A DNA stretch of 64,000 nt, from assembly GCA_030761205.1 (NCBI GenBank), contig JAULJL010000020.1, forward strand, positions 4,531,001 to 4,595,000, given 5' to 3'. A program made the position numbers and the translations under genes. Shown here piece after piece: positions 35,501 through 46,305 of this stretch (position 1 is its first letter; every line of letters starts with the position of its first letter). Below the pieces are notes generated by a model. That model saw only the letters and a list, made by a program, of their open reading frames with translations. It made no database searches and was not told where the DNA came from. This DNA is from Fremontodendron californicum. Lineage: Eukaryota > Streptophyta > Magnoliopsida > Malvales > Malvaceae.

Positions 35501-36043
35501 CCGGCCAGATCCTCGGCTTTCCTCGTCGCTTCTCCCACTTTCCTCGTCCATCTCCCTAAGACATCCCTTACTGTATCCATTTTCTCTGTTTCCAATTTCA
35601 AAAATAAATAATTAAATAATTTAAATTTTCAAATAAAAGATAAAATTAGAAATAAATTGAAATGTCTTGCCTTTGAAGGAAGTCGAAGAAGATTCTGGAG
35701 AAGGAGCGTGAGTAACGTAAGGATTGGATCCGTTAGGAGCGGACATGGTGGCGCTGTGATCCGCAGCAGGCGAATGATTAACCAATTCGGGGCTCCAATG
35801 AACCGATTTACTCGATTCGGATGGTGTCCGATTCGGTGATTGATCGCTTTGAATCTGACTCTCTTTTGGATTCTGAGCCTCTTTTTCTTCCTTTTTCTCA
35901 GGCTCTGTAGTTGGCACCATGACAAAGCCCTCCGCATCCATTGCGGGATCCGAGTCTTTCGGGTCCGTTTTCGGATTCGGTTCTTGGGCCGGGGATTGCG
36001 TTGAACTGGACTTTGGCTCGGTTTCCGTCTTCGACTGTTCCAC
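32558..36043 (-). CDS. GEM-like GRAM-domain protein (ABA-responsive family), four exons
   Basis: Exons: 36043-35671, 35585-35484, 33212-32941 and 32746-32558 (TAG/TAA end at 32558). Phases agree at every joint and give 311 codons from position 36043. Exon 1 encodes an acidic, Pro/Ser-rich N-terminus with FVMVPTTEPEKKEEK and NPYVTHAPSPESSS. Exon 2 has MDTVRDVLGRWTRKVGEATR. Exon 3 starts the GRAM domain (AEGGYEKIFRQTFETVPEEQ, LENSFACYLSTSAGPV, LAYCSDSPLSY). Exon 4 ends it (LKAVNPSTSRVNPSEKYIQV, HEFWFMGFLNYDAAVKCLQ). This is the layout of Arabidopsis GEM and GEM-like/GER proteins. GRAM domains bind membranes or protein partners; GEM itself influences GLABRA2 expression and cell division in root epidermis. 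Odd points: the first intron begins GC (AAAG|GCAAGA) rather than GT, and the codon in the expected start position is GTG. The next in-frame ATG is at 35941 (residue 35), giving about 277 residues. Intron 2 is 2.27 kb. Otherwise the frame is intact. Confidence 0.88.
33213..35483 (-). other. Long second intron of the GEM-like gene
   Basis: A 2271-base intron between GTATGT (35483 downward) and AAATCAG (33213-33219). It holds a 72-bp-period tandem duplication (34030-34160) and an approximate duplication around 34240-34420 (words AGAAAGCT(A/C)TT and CTTTGTCATC). I see no coding exon inside. Confidence 0.75.
34030..34160. repeat. Tandem duplication in the intron, 72-bp period
   Basis: GATAGTATTATGGGAGTAGTA starts at 34030 and again at 34102, each followed by the same 38 bases, nearly without change, which suggests a recent duplication. 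Confidence 0.85.
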
Positions 36044-36119
36044 TTTTCTAGAACGTTCGAGGAAAAAAGGGCTGCGCGTGAAGTGGAGCGTGAGGGATTT
36101 TCCACTGGAAGTTTAGCAG

Positions 36120-36967
36120 AAGACTGTTATTTGATCTTTGTGGCTTATAGCAGTTTTTTTTTTTTTTTAATATTTTTTTTTATTCGGATTTAATTTCTAC
36201 GAGGCTTTAAATATCAACAAAATTAATTGTTTTAGAAATTTATGAATGCATTAACTACATTGATAGGGTAATTGTTGTAATTGCTTTTTCATCATTATAG
36301 TTTTGTCTATTATTGACCAATAAAGAATGTTTTGGTTTTGAAATAATTACTATAAAATTTTTTTGTACATCTAATGTTGGATTATATGAAAGAAAGTAAT
36401 CCATTTTTATTTTGTAAATCTCACTCTATTATCTTAAATTATCTTAAAATTTGAATTTCGAAACTTTTAAATATATAAAAATTTTAAAGTCTAATTGTTG
36501 AAGTGTATGTACTCTTAAAATTGTATTATTTCATATTTATTAAATTTTGAAATTCATATGATATTATATTTAAGTTAAGTTTTTCAATTTATAATCAATT
36601 GATTTTAGATTTGATGTTTAATAGAATATTAGGCTCAAATTTAATTTGGTCTGTTTTATTGTCTTTTAAGTTTGTCACATATTCTGTTTACACGTAATAA
36701 GATATATCTCACTTCTATTAAAATCTAAATTTTTTATAATCTCACATTCAAATTGGATCTTTTCACTTATAACCAATTCTTAACCTATACCATGAAAATT
36801 AACATGCATTCATATAAAAACTATGATGATGCAGTTTTTGAAGTCGAATGAGAAAATTTCAAAATTGATTCACAGTTATTAGAAGATAAACTATGAAAAG
36901 GGGAAACCCTAGTTCCAGTTTCCTAATAGGAATTTCATACAACAAAACAACCTTCATATTGAAGCGA

Positions 36968-36970
<3 letters not shown>
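36120..36970. other. Intergenic DNA upstream of the GEM-like gene
   Basis: Should contain the promoter of the minus-strand gene, but no clear TATA box or other motif can be assigned. A poly-T run lies at 36155-36168. Confidence 0.35.
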
Positions 36971-36971
<1 letters not shown>

Positions 36972-37003
<32 letters not shown>

Positions 37004-37153
37004 CTAACGAGTGCCGCATTTTTTAAGGTTACTCTATTAGGTAAGTTGCAATTTCTATCATCAAATTAATTATTAACTATTGCATTTAATATAAAAATAT
37101 TATTATAAATAACAATTAACCTTAACAAGTACTCTTAAAATATTCGTTAACAA

Positions 37154-37191
<38 letters not shown>
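36972..37191. mobile_element. MITE flanked on both sides by (TA)n
   Basis: The body (about 37000-37156) starts TTGCTAACGAGTGCC, continues to TTTTTTAAGGTTA, and ends with the inverted AACCTTAAC...TTCGTTAACAAAAT. It belongs to the family of 15269-15448. TA repeats of roughly 14-17 units flank it on both sides (36972-37000 and 37157-37191), as expected if it inserted into a TA microsatellite. Confidence 0.7.
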
Positions 37192-37193
<2 letters not shown>

Positions 37194-37689
37194 GTTGAAT
37201 AAGCAAAGCATATTGTCCCCAACCCCTTTCTCAAACCTGATCTGAGCAAAGTAGAAAGGAAGGAATAACTTAAATTTGCTAATATACATCCCGGTAATAA
37301 CTATTTAAGGATCACTCGAGTTTACTCAATTCATTCACCATTACGTCGAGTTCGAGAATCACTTGAGAATTTGATTCAATAGTTAATAATACATATTTTT
37401 TCTACTCTTTAATAATAAGGGTTTTGAGCACAAGTTTAATTAATTATTTTTTAAAAAAAAATATTCAATTCTAATGACTTGCAAGTTTAGTTGTAGAAGT
37501 GCCTTAATTATACTGGAGCATTTCCAATAGAGTTCACTTATACGAGTGAAACTGATACCGCTTTTAAGAACAAAGGGTTTGATTCTTACATTACAACACT
37601 CATGAAATGATACATAATACTTGATCCATTATAATCGAGCAATGCTAAATGATTTTTTAAGGAGTCTTGAAATGCTATTTATGAATTAG

Positions 37690-37892
37690 TGTATGATTAA
37701 TCAAATGAAATTAATGGTCCAACGATTTTAAGTTAACCATGCAATTTTGATTAAGTCAACAACACTTTTTCATTAAAATTAAAGCTTTTAAGATACTTTT
37801 ATTTATGCATAAGATTTTCAAAATTATCAAACTTATTACTTTATTTTTAAAAATAGCGGGATACTTTCACTTGAAATATTGAGTCCTCAGCT
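37690..37892 (+). mobile_element. Remnant of the 3' interior of an older copia copy
   Basis: This stretch, upstream of the 5' LTR of the larger copia element, matches the internal region just before that element's 3' LTR (about 62010-62175). Shared words in the same order are TTAATCAAATG, ACCATGCAATTT, TTTATGCA and AAAATTATCAAA. So the LTR at 37893 is preceded by the tail of a second, mostly lost, copy of the same family. Confidence 0.65.
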
Positions 37893-38615
37893 TGTTGAAC
37901 ATTTTCAAAATAACTATGGGATAGAATCTCATATATGAAAAGAACAAAGGCAATGATGTTTTTTAAATATAGAGAAGTGAATGGCTTTAGTAGTTGGATA
38001 ATAAGTGGGCTCAAGTAAAAATTGGACAATGACTAGCTTGGATGGTCTAGAAATATATTAATTTTATATATTAATATATTATAAAGGCACTTGGCACGTG
38101 CAGCTAATAATTAATTTTTTAATTAATTAATTTTTGCCAGTTTTAGACAAGAGCTGCTTGGATTTTTTAACAGACAGATTTGTTCAGAAAGAATTAATGT
38201 CTGTAAAAGAAGCAACTTGTCTGTTTGAAACTGACAGATTCGTTTAGACCAGTTGTGTCTGTACTAACAGACATATAATAGCCTATAAATGCTTCTCTCG
38301 TTTTCAGAAGTAAACACACTGAAACATTATTTCGTTTTTATTCTCCCTCATTCTTCAAGATATTTCTCATATTCTCTATAAACGATTGCTGTAAAAAGTT
38401 TGATAGTTTTGTTATACACTGCTCAGTGCTCAATGGATTGGTTTCGTCAGTGCAATACGCAATCAGTCATTGGGCTTCATTGTATCCTCGAGGTTTATAG
38501 GCTGGTAACTCCTTTGCGCACCTACGGTGGGGGTGAATAAAACCTTAAAGACAGTGGCATTGATACACGCCTTGAAGCCTTTGTTCATTTTGATTCCAGA
38601 AGTTTTGTTCTAATA
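37893..38615 (+). repeat. 5' LTR of the old copia element
   Basis: About 723 bp from TGTTGAACATTTTC to near TTCTAATA. A TATA box (CTATAAATG) lies at about 38283-38291. Shorter than the 3' LTR because it has fewer copies of a TCTGTTTGAA/ACAGATTCGTTTAGAC repeat. Confidence 0.85.
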
Positions 38616-38639
38616 ATTTTAAGGTTTTATTTTTGTTCA

Positions 38640-39005
38640 ATAGCGGCTACTACTGACACTGGAACACTAAGGGAATTAGCTTCCAATTTTGTGAAATTGG
38701 ATCGATTTGACGGTGGCAATTTTCGAAGTTGGCAGAAGAAGATGCATTTCTTACTTTCAACTTTGAAGATTGCTTATGTTCTGAATACTCCTAGACCAGA
38801 AGAAAATGAAACAGAACCTGTTGCTGCAACCAGAGAAAGACAGAAATGGGACAATGCAGATTACATGTGCATAGGCCATATTTTGAATGGTCTGTCATAT
38901 GGCTTGTTCGATACTTACCAGAACGAGGCTACTACAAAGGAGTTATGGGACAAATTGGAGACCAAGTATATGACAGAAGATGCAACAAGTAGAAGTTTCT
39001 TGTAA
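38640..39005 (+). pseudogene. gag N-terminal half of the old copia element
   Basis: The position expected for the start codon now reads ATA (38640-38642); the frame then continues through KLDRFDGGNFRSWQKKMHFL and WDNADYMCIGHILNGLS, a typical copia gag (UBN2-type) N-terminal region. A one-base deletion near 38993 shifts the frame and produces the TAA at 39003. Confidence 0.85.
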
Positions 39006-39025
39006 GTCGTTTCAATAATTATCAT

Positions 39026-40033
39026 ATGGTTGATGGTCGATCTGTTATTGAACAACTTCATGAAATTGAAAGAATGATTAATCAGTTTAAACAATATAAG
39101 ATGAATATGGATGTTACTATTATTGTGTCCTCCATTATAGACAAACATCCTTCATCTTGGAAAGACTTTAAAAGAAGTTTGAAACATAAGAAAGAGGAAA
39201 TCACTCTTGAAGCTTTGGCTAATCATCTTAGAATTGAAGAGGAATATAGAAAGCAAGATCATAATTATGATTATGGAAATGCCAAAGTACATGTTGTGGA
39301 GGAAGGGCAGACCACTAAACCTGCCAAGAGAAAGTTCAAAAAGATTGCTACTGTACCTAAATTCAAGAATGAATTCAAGAAGAAACAAAAAGGCTCATGC
39401 TATCATTGTGAAAAGCTTGGACATTTCAAGAATGAATGTCGGTTCTTAAAGAAGAAAAATACTTCTTCAAAAACTGGTGCTACCGAAAAATTTGTGGCCA
39501 TGATTTTTGAAGTTAATATGGTTGAAGAAAACGATGCATGGTGGATCGATTCGGAGCAACTAAACACGTATGCAAGGATAAAAGCATGTTCACAAAGTTC
39601 GCACCAAGTGAACATGTTATACATGGGAAACTCTTCTACAGCAACAATTAAAGGCAAAGGGTCTGTTGAACTAGAATTCACTTCTGGAAAAATTTTAACT
39701 TTGAATGATGTATACTATGTACCAGAAGTTAGGAGGAATTTAGTGTCTAGAATTCTATTGAATAAGTTTGGTTTTAAACTTGTATTTGAGGTAGATAAGT
39801 TTATTCTGTCCAAGGGAGGAACTTTTGTTGTGAAAGGGTATATGTATGAGGGTATGTTCAAACTCAATGTTATTATTAATAATAAGAATGTTGTTTTTGC
39901 TTATATGGTTGAATCTTCTTTATGGCATTATAGATTAGGCCATTTGAATTATAGAAAATTGAATGACATGTATAAGTTAGAATTGATTCCTGTTTTATTA
40001 ATAACATTGAAAAGTGTAATACATGCATGTTGA
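39026..40033 (+). pseudogene. gag C-terminus, CCHC knuckle, protease region of the old copia element
   Basis: Continues gag in the shifted frame. It contains one CCHC zinc knuckle (CYHCEKLGHFKNEC), then the protease region from WWIDS. The expected D-S-G active site reads D-S-E here, because about 30 codons between two compensating indels (about 39550-39640) are read out of frame; after that the frame returns (LYMGNSSTATIKGKGS, DVYYVPEVRRNL). The GAG-pre-integrase motif HYRLGHLNYRKL follows (about 39925). The frame is lost at 40033. Confidence 0.85.
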
Positions 40034-41365
40034 CTAAGATAACCAGAAAACCTTTTCCTAAAGTTAAAAGAAATACAAAAATCTTGAATTAATACATAGT
40101 GATGTATGTGATTTGAATAATACTCCTTCATTGAGTGGAAAGAAATATTTTGTTACATTTATTGAAGATTCTACTAGATATTGCTATGTATATTTGTTGC
40201 ATTCAAAGGATGAAGCACTTGATAAATTTGAAGTTGAGCTTCATTGTGAAACTTTTATCAAGTGTTTGAGATCGGATAGAGGTGGAGAATATTATAGTCC
40301 AAGCTATTTTGAATCCACCGGGATAGTCCATCAAGTTTCAGCACCTTACACACCACAGCAAAATGGTGTGGCTGAAAGGAAAAATAGAGTCTTGACTGAA
40401 ATGGTAAATTCTATTTTATCATATTCTGGTCTTGGACAAGGTTTTTGAGGGAGAAGCACAGCTTGTCATATATTAAATAGAGTTCCTAACAAGGAAACTA
40501 AAATAATTCCATATGAACAAAGGAAGAAAAAGAAGCCAAACCTTGACTATTTGAAGGTTTGGGGCTGTAGAGCTATAGTTAAAATTCCAAAACCTAAAAG
40601 GAAAAAGCTAGGTGGAAGAGGAATCAAATACATATTTATAGGATATGCACATAACAGTAAAGCATATAGGTTCATGGTGATTGAACCAAATGATTCAATT
40701 TCAATTAATTCTATTATTGAACCAAGAGATGTAATTTTTGATGAAACTAGATTTAAATCTGTTTCAAGACAACTACAACCACTACAATTAAATCATTCTA
40801 CAAATGAGAAACAAATTCCATTGGAACAAATTGAAAATGATGAACCTTGTCAACAAATAAAGAAAAGCAAAAGGATTAAAAAGACAAGAGATTTTGGACC
40901 AGATTTTTTTATGTTCCTTGTAGAAGGAAAAGGCGAAAGCATAGACAATAAAATTCCTTATTCCTTTAATGCAGAATCTGACCCTATTACATATGAAGAG
41001 GCAATGAAATCTTAAGATTCCGCTTTTTGGAAAGAAGCAATAAATGATGAGATGGATTCAATAATGGGAAATAGAACTTGGATTTTGGTTGATCATCCAC
41101 CAGGTTCCAAACCAATAGGTTGTAAATGGATTTTCAAAAAAAAAAATTGAAAATGGGTGGAACCATTGACAAATTTAAATCAAGGTTGGTAGCCAAAGGC
41201 TTTACACAAAAGCAAGGAGTTGACTACTTTGATACTTATGCTCCAGTAGCAAGAATTGCTACAATTAGACTCTTAATTTCACTTACTTCTATCTACAATT
41301 TGGTTATTCACCAAATGGATGTTAAGACAGCATTTTTAAATGGTGAATTAGAAGAGGAAGTATAC
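40034..41365 (+). pseudogene. Integrase and first half of reverse transcriptase of the old copia element
   Basis: Integrase core: KKYFVTFIEDSTRYCYVYLL, the catalytic-site word LRSDRGGEYYSP, and TPQQNGVAERKNRVL with the catalytic Glu. TGA at about 40446 interrupts the frame. Then WGCRAIVKIPKPKRKK and FIGYAHNSKAYRF, a variable linker, TAA near 41013, and the RT start (GCKWIFKKK, a frameshift in an A-run near 41140, KSRLVAKGFTQKQGVDYFDT, HQMDVKTAFLNGELEEEVY). The coding sequence stops at 41365 where the giant element begins. Confidence 0.88.
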
Positions 41366-41499
41366 TGTAGACACCTAATTTTGTCCGGACCACTAAACAG
41401 GTATGTTTTCTTCCCATATTGATGTTCCCAAGTGTAAAAAGACTGTTTTCATCCTGCAGGTGGTACTCCGAGACTTAGTTTAAGAGGGCGAGCACAAAA

Positions 41500-41584
41500 A
41501 GTCAAACTTGAAAAAAAGTCAACCCCGAAAAAGTCAACCCCGAAAAAGTCAACCCCAGAAAGTCAACTACTGAAAAAGTCAACC
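41500..41584 (+). promoter_or_regulatory. Cluster of six W-box cores (AGTCAA / TTGACT)
   Basis: AGTCAA occurs with its GTCAA at 41501, 41518, 41533, 41548, 41562 and 41578 in a roughly 15-bp repeat. The reverse complement TTGACT is a WRKY-factor W-box. The same cluster is in the 3' LTR at 55680-55761. It lies in the far upstream part of U3. WRKY control, for example by stress or wounding, is an inference. Confidence 0.55.
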
Positions 41585-42061
41585 CACTTTCAAAATCAAG
41601 ATTTTAAGTTCAATTGAAAAATGGCGAAAGAATTTTGATAATCCGAGGTCTACATTGAAAGATATGGAGTTCGGAAGTTGGGATTTGGAGATTCAGTAGA
41701 AAGGAAACCCTAATCCGAGAAATTTGGGGAAAAGTGCTTAAACGATCAAACTGGTCGAAATTGAAGGTTCCAAATGAAAGATAAGCACTGACTACGGGTA
41801 ATGGAGAAGTCACTTGCAAGAAAAACCGAAAAAAAAGTCAATCCGGGAGAAAACCGAGAATTAGGGTTTTTAGTGGATTTCGGTGAAATCGGGAAGAATC
41901 ACAGAAATGGCCCGACTTGGTAAGACCAAAGCCCCCAATGGATGAGGAATGATTAAAAAGGATGGCCCAAGGCTCAGATTGAAGAAAATCTGAAAATCGG
42001 ACTTGTTTTGAGCAAAACCGGGTTTCGGAGGTTAAAGGGTAAAATTGGAAAAATTTGGGAA

Positions 42062-42690
42062 AAATAGAAAATGGACTCCGAAAATTATGGAAAATTTGTC
42101 AATCTCATTCTTAAATCATTTGAAAGAGATTGGAGAAAGAAAATCTTGATTCCGAGTTCGTTTGCAAAGTGGCCAAATCCCGGGCTTCTTATGCAGTAAT
42201 TCAAAAAGATAAATCCCGGAAAAATAGCAAATGGACTCCAAAAATTCTGAAAATTGGAAAATCTCATTTTTAAATTATTTGGAAGAGATTGGCGAAAGAA
42301 AATCTTGATTCCGAGTTCGTTTGCAAAATGGCCAAATCCCGGGCCTCCTATGCAGTAATTCAAGCCGATAAATCCCAAAAAAATACCAAATGAGCTCCAA
42401 AAATTATGAAAACTTCCAGATCACACTTTTTAATTATTTTGAAGAGATTGGTGAAGAAAAATCTTGATTTGGAGCTCGTTTAAAAAATGGTAAAATGTAG
42501 GGGCATAAAAGGGCATTTTTGGGAAGAAAAAATCCAAATAAATAGCAAACGGACTCGGATAATTTTGAAAACTTCCAGAACTCAATATTTTATTATTTTG
42601 GAAGTATTAAAAAAATAAAAATTGAATTTGGAGTCCGTTTGATATTTATTTGCATCCGGGGGGCAAAATGGTCATTTCACCCAAGCAACC
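42062..42690 (+). repeat. Four tandem subrepeats of about 159 bp in U3
   Basis: Units start at about 42062, 42222, 42381 and 42540 with AAATAGNAAATGGACTCC-like beginnings and share AAAATCTTGATTCCGAGTTC and AATCCCGGGC words. Later units are more diverged. The same array is in the 3' LTR (about 56241-56869). Confidence 0.85.
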
Positions 42691-43020
42691 GAAAAGGGCT
42701 TTTTTGGCCCTTCAAAAAAATCAGAGTTGGGCTGGAAAAGAGAAGTGCTGGCATGCCCAAGCCCAAAGAAAGGAGGAAGCTTCTAATTTTTTTTTTTAAT
42801 CAAGTGGTTAAAAATCAAGAGTTAGTTAACCATTCTCTTTGATCAAGCCATGGTGATTAAACCACATAGGTTAAGAAAGATGTCAACATTATTTTTGCAT
42901 AGCTGTAATTTGAGAGGGCTGAGATGCTAATCTAAAGGTGGTAATTTCATGACTTTTCATCTTGAATTATTGGCCATTTGATGGAAATTAGGTTACACAA
43001 AAATGACAACATCTTGGAGG

Positions 43021-43050
43021 CTATATAACCATGCATTAAGGCTAGCCCTA
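43021..43050 (+). promoter_or_regulatory. TATA box and probable transcription start of the giant element
   Basis: TATATAA at 43022-43028 in an otherwise TATA-poor surrounding sequence. Transcription would start near 43050, giving a U3 of about 1.7 kb and an R-U5 leader of about 3.2 kb. The 3' LTR has the same word at 57201. Confidence 0.5.
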
Positions 43051-44327
43051 AAGGGAGAGGAGGCAGATTTTGTTTTTTCTTTTCCATTTTGGCTGATTTC
43101 TCTTAGTTTTTCTTAGTTTTTTATCTTCTTGGTTGAGAGCAAAAAAAGAAAAGTTTAGAAAAAAAGGAAAGTTTGAAGAGAAAAGCTTGAAATATTAGCT
43201 TCTTGAGGTTGCTCTTGAGCACCAACTCTTGCACTTTCATTTTCTATTCTTATTTTTTGCTCTTTTAATCTCTACTTGGTGAGTTTTCATTTTAAAATAA
43301 TGTTTCTTGTTCTTCCTTCATTTCCTTTCTTAAGTATATTTTTTTTTACATTTTGTTTTTATAATAAACTCACCATGGCCAAATGGCCTACATTATTTAT
43401 TTTAAGTTGTTGTTTTTGATTCATTTTACCATATTGTTTATGCTATTTTCTTTATTTTTGATGTTTTAAATATTATGTTATTTCATGTTCTTAAGTTATA
43501 TTTAATTTGGTTGCTTTATTTGTTGCCATTTATGTCTTAGATATCATGTTTTTGCATTTTTAATTTTCTGTTTTCATGTTGTTTAAATTTGAGCATGTTT
43601 TAGAGTTAGCATATTAAGTGTTTGTGAAAATGCTTGTGTGATTCTTTGCATGATTCTTGTTTTATATCTTAGTGAGCATGTTTTAGATTTGGTATATTAG
43701 GTGTTTGTGAAAATGCTTGTGTGATTTTTGTGTTATGACTTAGTTTTTCATGCTAGCATACCAAGTGTTTGTGAAAATGCTATGCTTGTTGGAGCTTGGG
43801 GCCATTTGGCTACTCCATGTGTTTTGCATTGTGTGTTGTATTTTTGTCATGCTAGTTGTTAGGTTTTTGCATTTGCATGATATTTGGTTGGATTTTTGAA
43901 TTAAGCATGCCTTGTGTTTGTGAAAATGCCATGCATGTCTTAGGTCTAGGTTACATTAAATGCCATGCAAGTTCATGTTAGGTCTAGGCCATATTATTTG
44001 TGTCATGCATTTTCCTTACATTTAGGTTTAGATCCATGCATTTCATGCATTATGTTTGCTGCATTGTTTCATGCATTTCATGTTCATGCCACTTGAATAA
44101 TGACTTGAGCCAATTAATGGTTCAAGATCATGCTCTCTTGAGCACACTTGTGGAAAATTAAGTTTGTCAAATTGATTACTCTACCTTTGTGATTTTTTTT
44201 ATTTAGCCAATTTTTATCTAACTTTCAAAGAGTCCTAGCTACTGCTTTCAAGTCATTTTATGAGTTTCAAATATTTTTACTTTGGTTTTTAAATGATTTT
44301 ATCAAAAGCAAAAATGTGTTGGCAAAG

Positions 44328-44985
44328 CAGTTTTTTTTCTCCTCCAAAAACTCGTACATCTATGATTTTTCTGGGAATTCATTTTTGATCAGAAAATTAA
44401 GCCGATTTGTTTTCATGTAGTTTTACATGTCTTGAGTCTCCAGTATTTTTTTTAGAATTTTTGGAAGTTTTAAAAATTGGGTAAAAAATCGTGGATTAAA
44501 ACTGGACAGTGGAGTCAGAATTGAATTTAAAGAAAAACAAAACAGTTTTTTTTTCCCCCAAAAACTCGTACATCTATGATTTTTCTGGGAATTCATCTTT
44601 GATCAGAAAATTAAGCCGATTTGTTTTTGTGTAGTTTTACCTGTCCCGAGTCTCCAGTATTTTTTTTCGAATTTTTGGAATTTTTAAAAATAGGATAAAA
44701 AATCGTGGATTAAAACTGGACAGTGAAGTCAGAATTGATTTTAAAGAAAAACAAAGCAGTTTTTTCTCCTCCAAAAACTCGTACATCTCTGGTTTTTCTG
44801 GGAATTCATCTTTGATTAAAAAATTAAGCCGATTTTTTCTCGTGTAGTTTTACATGTCCTGAGTCTCCAGTAATTTTTTCAGAATTTTTGGAATTTTTAA
44901 AAATAGGGTAAAAAATCGTGGATTAAAACTGGACAATGGAGTCAGAATTGAATTTAAAGAAAAACCAATTTTCTGTTTTGGTTAA
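44328..44985 (+). repeat. Three tandem subrepeats of about 215 bp in R-U5
   Basis: Units starting with CAGTTTTTTT at 44328, 44543 and 44757 share CCAAAAACTCGTACATCT and AAAATCGTGGATTAAAACTG. The 3' LTR has the same three units (from 58507). Followed by a two-copy 106-bp duplication (AAGATATTCCCGAG at about 45515 and 45621). Confidence 0.9.
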
Positions 44986-46287
44986 TCTACTTAGAGTGGG
45001 CTGATTAGGAGGGTTAGCTACTGACTTAGGGTGATTTCTAAGCCTTTTAAACTCTAAAAATGGTTTTTCAAGTCCCGGGCTAAGGGTAGTCAAGTCCGGA
45101 TTTTTTAAACTTAGGAAATTAGAGCCATTTAAAAATTTTTAGCCCAGTTTTTATTGTTAATTCAAGCTTTTCAAAATTGTTTTCAAACAATCACAAAGTA
45201 TTTTGGTTTTAGAATATTTAATTTGACATATTTTCCTAAGGTAGCCGGATATCTTTTTAGATATACGGATTTCCTTAATTAAAGGAAAAAATACATTTCA
45301 TGCATTGCATTTTTATTTTCATGCATATTACATGATAGCATTATTTTATTCCATGTCATTTAAATTATATGCCATATCATTCATGTTTGCCATGTCATTT
45401 AGGTTGCATTATATTATTTAGATTTTGCTATGTCATTTTATTTATGTCATGCATATACATATTCATATCTTTTAAAATGTTTTCAAAAGGATAATGATTT
45501 TTCAATAAAAAATAAAGATATTCCCGAGTTAAAATAATTCATGAGTTCTCTACCGGGTTTGCTGGAGGGAATATCATCAATTATCATTAATAAAGGAATA
45601 TCTTTCTTTCAATAAAAATAAAGATATTCCCGAGTTAAAATAATTCATGAGTTCTCTACCGGGTTTGCTGGAGGGAATATCATCAATTATCATTAATAAA
45701 GGAATATCTTTCTTTCAAAAAAGAGAATGATTCGGAAAGTTTTCCAAAACTAATAAAATTTTTTATATTTTGCCACGTTTGTTGGGGAATATAGGAAAAT
45801 TTTGAATTTATAAATTCTGGATCATTTTCAATAAAAAAATGAAATTATTTTTCTTTAAATTGGGAATTAACTTGAAATACTAAATTTAAAACCAACTTTT
45901 TACCGAGACTTGAGATAACACACGATTAATAAGGTACCGATTTATACGGGCGTTGTGGGGGTGCTAATCCTTCCCCACACGTAACCGACTCCCGAACCCG
46001 CTTCTTTGATTTCTCTGGTTTAAAACGCAGACTTGAAATTGGTTTTTAAAATGTTTTAATTAATTTTTAAAATATTTTATAAAACCGGTTTTAATAGGTG
46101 GCCGATCACACCTAGCTAAAAAAGATTGGTGGCGACTCCATGTCTTTTTTAAGGTCATTTTCAAAACCTTCATTTTTCTAGAGGAATTAAGTCGACTTTT
46201 CCTCGATTTTTTTTAATGTCACGCCTAACGAATAATAAAGTCTTGCGATGAGACTCGTCGTTATTTTTTTTTTAGGTTGCGACAGCT

Positions 46288-46305
46288 TGGCGACTCCGCT
46301 GGGGA
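46288..46305 (+). other. Primer binding site of the giant element
   Basis: TGGCGACTCCGCTGGGGA begins three bases after the LTR. From memory this fits the tRNA-Arg primer sites of Ogre-type elements. Confidence 0.7.

Larger units (their letters stand above)
41366..46284 (+). repeat. 5' LTR of the giant element (4919 bp)
   Basis: Compared by eye with the 3' LTR, I find three base substitutions (near 41638, 41756 and 44647) and three one-base length changes in homopolymers (near 43350 and 44546-44562); the net length difference of one base agrees. It contains W-box words, two sets of subrepeats, a TATA box and a duplication, annotated separately. Open frames inside it only reflect internal repeats. 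Confidence 0.95.

Noticed and set aside
35629..36105. Arg-rich minus-strand frame overlapping GEM exon 1
   Set aside because: Runs in another frame of the conserved exon 1, starts with GTG and has the biased composition of an out-of-frame reading.
42085..42378. 97-codon minus-strand frame present in both giant LTRs
   Set aside because: Its internal repetition mirrors the 159-bp DNA subrepeats, and its duplication only reflects the two LTRs. No domain or start context supports a protein.
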